Assembly: GCA_900551305.1 (NCBI GenBank)
Contig: URVK01000074.1
Location: forward strand, 1 to 7,355
DNA: 7,355 bases
Reading direction: 5' to 3'
Origin: an uncultured Collinsella sp.
Lineage (GTDB): Bacteria > Actinomycetota > Coriobacteriia > Coriobacteriales > Coriobacteriaceae
Shown: piece by piece, positions 5,238 to 7,355 of the stretch
Position numbering within the stretch: the first letter of the stretch is position 1
How the letters are laid out: each line of letters starts with the position of its first letter
Translations under genes and position numbers: made by a program
Notes under the pieces: model-generated
What the model was told of the DNA's origin: nothing
The model's input: only the letters and a program-made list of their open reading frames with translations
Databases searched by the model: none

Positions 5238-6929
5238 ATGAGTGACGAGAAGACAACGGTAATCGGCATCGACCTGGGTACCACCTACTCTTGCCTCTCT
5301 TACATCGACGAGACGGGTAACCCGGTGGTGGTCAAGAACTCTGAGGGCTCCAACACCACGCCCTCTGTGGTGCACTTTGATCCGGATGACCCCTCCAAGT
5401 ACGACGTGGGTCAGCCTGCCAAGGACAATGCTTTGATCGACCCCGATTTCACGGCCTCTTTTGTTAAGCGCATCATCGGCGACAACCCCGTTGCCATCAC
5501 CGTTGACGGCGAGACCTACTCCCCCGAGCAGATTTCTGCTTATGTGCTCAAGAAGCTCACCTTCGATGCTTCTCAGAACATGCCCATGGGCTACGATGGC
5601 TGCGTCATCACCGTTCCTGCTTATTTTGGTGATGCCGAGACGCAGGCTACGCTCGCTGCGGCAAAGATTGCCGGCCTTAACGTGTACGGCACAGTGCAGG
5701 AGCCGGTTGCTGCTGCCATCAACTATGGTTGCGACAAGAGCGATAAGGACGAGGACGTTATCGTCTACGACCTGGGCGGCGGCACTTTTGATGTCTCCGC
5801 GGTTTCGTTTAGCCATAGCGAGGGCTCCAAGAACATCGAGGTCGTCTGCAACCAAGGCGACAAAAACTTGGGCGGCGGTGACTGGGATGCTGCTATTGTT
5901 GCGTACCTCAAGGATGAGTTCTGCGATAAAACGGGTGCGGACGAGGACGTGTTTGACGAGTATGCCGACCAGCAGCTCCAAGGCGAAGCCGAGAAGCTCA
6001 AGTTTGCCCTTACGTCCAAGGACAGCGCAAACGCGGTTCTGAACTTTACGGGTCGCCCCCAAAAGATCAGCCTTACCATCGATGACTTTAACGACATGAC
6101 GTCCGATTTGCTCTCTCGCACCATCGACATCATGCGTACCTGCTTGGATGGTGCTAAGGCTAAGGGCCATAACCCCACCAAAATCCTGCTCGTAGGCGGC
6201 TCCACGCGTATGCGTCAGGTTGCCGATCGCCTCAAGCAGGAATTCCCCGAGCTTGAGCAGGCTATTAACGATCCCGATGAGGCCGTTGCCAAGGGCGCTG
6301 CCCGCTACGCCGCCCAGCTCGCCAGCATGCTGTATCACAAGGCCGAGCAGGAGGGCACTTCCGAGGAGACGGTTGAGGTTGTCGACCAGCAGACGCAGGA
6401 AGTTAAGCAGCAGCAGAACGTCGGTGCCAACAACCTGGCAATGACGTTCGTCAATCCCGAGGACGCGGCTTCTGCCATCAAGATCTCCGTTGTCACGTCG
6501 AAGAGCTATGGCGTTGAGGCGCTGGATGACTCGGGTACCCCCTGTATTTTCAACCTGATTCTTAAGAACCAGAAGATTGATCCCGAGAAGGGCGCTTTCG
6601 AAAACACCCAGCGCTTTGGTACGTCCGAGGCCGGGCAGACGTCCGTTCTCGTTCAAGTCTATGAGAACGATGCCGAGCAGGAGAAGGTCGAGAAGGATCG
6701 CGAAGCCCTTGCGTCCGCTTCCATCGACCTTTCGGGCACCAACCTGCCTAAGGGCTCTCCTATTGACGTGACGTTTATTTTGAGCGAGCAAGGCATCCTC
6801 GACGTTCGCGCCGTTGAGCCTACGTCTGGTCAGTCCTGCGAGGTCGAGGTCGAGGTCAAGGGCGGCCTTACCGAGGACGAGATTCGCGAGGCGCGCTCCA
6901 AGGCCACGGCCATGCAGATGGTGCTTTAA
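5238..6929 (+). CDS. Hsp70/DnaK-family chaperone, lid-less, with altered linker
   Basis: Hsp70s are ATP-driven chaperones that bind and release hydrophobic segments. The ATPase domain (about 1-365) is intact: IGIDLGTTYS (9-18), FVKRIIG with the catalytic-type Lys (K77), VPAYF (126-130), EPVAAAI (155-161), VYDLGGGTFDVS (176-187), LGGGDWD (211-217) and LVGGSTRM (318-325). A substrate-binding beta domain follows, from about 413 (KISVVTSKSYGVEA) to about 543. Two departures from DnaK stand out. The hydrophobic VLLLDV-type linker is not recognisable, and a Glu/Gln-rich insert of about 45 residues (366-412) sits at this point. The protein also ends at 563 residues without the helical lid of DnaK (about 610-640 aa). 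AAGGAAGG precedes the ATG with good spacing. The gene follows the GrpE-like gene by 56 bases. It is probably a specialised Hsp70, not the housekeeping dnaK. Confidence 0.93.
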   Translation: MSDEKTTVIGIDLGTTYSCLSYIDETGNPVVVKNSEGSNTTPSVVHFDPDDPSKYDVGQPAKDNALIDPDFTASFVKRIIGDNPVAITVDGETYSPEQISAYVLKKLTFDASQNMPMGYDGCVITVPAYFGDAETQATLAAAKIAGLNVYGTVQEPVAAAINYGCDKSDKDEDVIVYDLGGGTFDVSAVSFSHSEGSKNIEVVCNQGDKNLGGGDWDAAIVAYLKDEFCDKTGADEDVFDEYADQQLQGEAEKLKFALTSKDSANAVLNFTGRPQKISLTIDDFNDMTSDLLSRTIDIMRTCLDGAKAKGHNPTKILLVGGSTRMRQVADRLKQEFPELEQAINDPDEAVAKGAARYAAQLASMLYHKAEQEGTSEETVEVVDQQTQEVKQQQNVGANNLAMTFVNPEDAASAIKISVVTSKSYGVEALDDSGTPCIFNLILKNQKIDPEKGAFENTQRFGTSEAGQTSVLVQVYENDAEQEKVEKDREALASASIDLSGTNLPKGSPIDVTFILSEQGILDVRAVEPTSGQSCEVEVEVKGGLTEDEIREARSKATAMQMVL

Positions 6930-6964
6930 GACACTAAGAAGACAGACGAGTTGAGGGAGACGAT

Positions 6965-7355
6965 ATGGGTATCGCGGTAGGTATCGATCTGGGGACGACG
7001 TTTAGCGCCGTTGCGTGCGTGGGCGCGGATGGCGAGCCCAAGATTCTCCCCAATTCGTCCGGCGAGCATACGACTCCCTCCGTGGTGGCCGTCGCCGAGG
7101 ACGGCTCGGTCGTCTGCGGCGAGGCGGCCAAGGAGGCCCAGCTCATGGGCGATGCCAACGTGGCCTCCTTTTACAAGACGAATATGGGCAATGCCGGTTA
7201 CGTGGAGTACCTGCGTGGCTGCGAATTCGATGCGACCACGCTTTCGTCCACGTTTCTGCGCCATCTGATCGCGGACGTCTCCCGCGCCAACGGTGTCCAG
7301 ATCGACTCCGCGGTGGTGACGGTGCCCGCGTACTTTGAGGCGCCTCAGCGCGAGG
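6965..7355 (+). CDS. Second Hsp70-family protein, N-terminal part (runs off the right edge)
   Basis: The frame opens at ATG 6965-6967 after GAGGGAG (6953-6959) and stays open for 130 codons to the window edge. It starts with the Hsp70 phosphate-binding loop VGIDLGTTFS (residues 5-14), continues with NSSGEHTTPSVVAV, and reaches the conserved VTVPAYFEAPQRE. It is a paralogue of the Hsp70 gene 35 bases upstream but clearly diverged. Where the first gene has FVKRIIG, this one has FYKTNMGN, keeping the Lys but losing the following Arg. The linker, substrate-binding region and lid lie outside the window. Tandem unequal Hsp70s next to a GrpE-like factor suggest division of labour or a hetero-assembly. 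Confidence 0.92.
   Translation, partial: MGIAVGIDLGTTFSAVACVGADGEPKILPNSSGEHTTPSVVAVAEDGSVVCGEAAKEAQLMGDANVASFYKTNMGNAGYVEYLRGCEFDATTLSSTFLRHLIADVSRANGVQIDSAVVTVPAYFEAPQRE

Noticed and set aside
5139..6791. Long open frame (550 codons) on the minus strand opposite the Hsp70 gene
   Set aside because: It is antisense to a well-supported Hsp70 gene. It resembles no protein I recognise and is explained by the codon bias of the sense strand.
6930..6964. Possible terminator between the two Hsp70 genes
   Set aside because: No inverted repeat or T-tract is present. The gap holds only a ribosome site, so read-through is expected.
1..7355. CRISPR array, insertion sequence ends, attachment sites or replication origin
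   Set aside because: No regularly spaced repeats, transposase or integrase genes, or origin-like repeats were seen.

Overview
The window looks like a chromosomal segment of a moderately GC-rich actinobacterium. Codon choice (CTC/CTG/CTT, GAG, AAG), strong AGGAGG-type ribosome sites and the style of the Hsp70 genes suggest the Coriobacteriia, possibly a Collinsella/Olsenella relative. This is inference from sequence style, not a database result.

The layout is two divergent gene sets around a 279-base intergenic region (1299-1577). Leftward (minus strand): a gene whose N-terminal part has no recognised domain and whose C-terminal part is an FHA (phosphothreonine-reader) domain (1298 down to 364), then the first 89 codons of a eukaryotic-like Ser/Thr protein kinase that leaves the window at base 1. 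The FHA gene is split by a -1 frame change at a run of seven C. That run may be a mutation, an assembly error, a phase-variable tract or a programmed slip site.

Rightward (plus strand) are seven closely spaced genes: a 207-aa protein with a soluble N-terminus and two C-terminal membrane segments; a 144-aa zinc-ribbon membrane protein; a 64-aa membrane protein; a 504-aa membrane-anchored protein with Cys-rich zinc-binding modules followed by a P-loop GTPase domain; a 262-aa divergent GrpE-like nucleotide-exchange factor with a long acidic N-terminus; a 563-aa Hsp70/DnaK-like protein without the C-terminal lid; and the start of a second Hsp70-family protein that leaves the window at 7355. Gaps are 5 to 56 bases and no convincing hairpin terminator was seen, so this is probably one operon.

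Taken together, the locus has phosphorylation writer and reader modules (kinase, FHA), a membrane platform with zinc ribbons and a GTPase switch, and an Hsp70/GrpE chaperone pair separate from the usual dnaK-grpE-dnaJ set; no DnaJ is visible. A working model is a membrane-associated signalling and protein-remodelling system in which kinase/FHA and GTPase states control dedicated Hsp70 machines. The parts are well supported, but the combined function is inference. The intergenic region holds a nested set of inverted repeats, a perfect 12-bp palindrome and a cluster of TTGCG half-sites, which are candidates for shared control of both directions.
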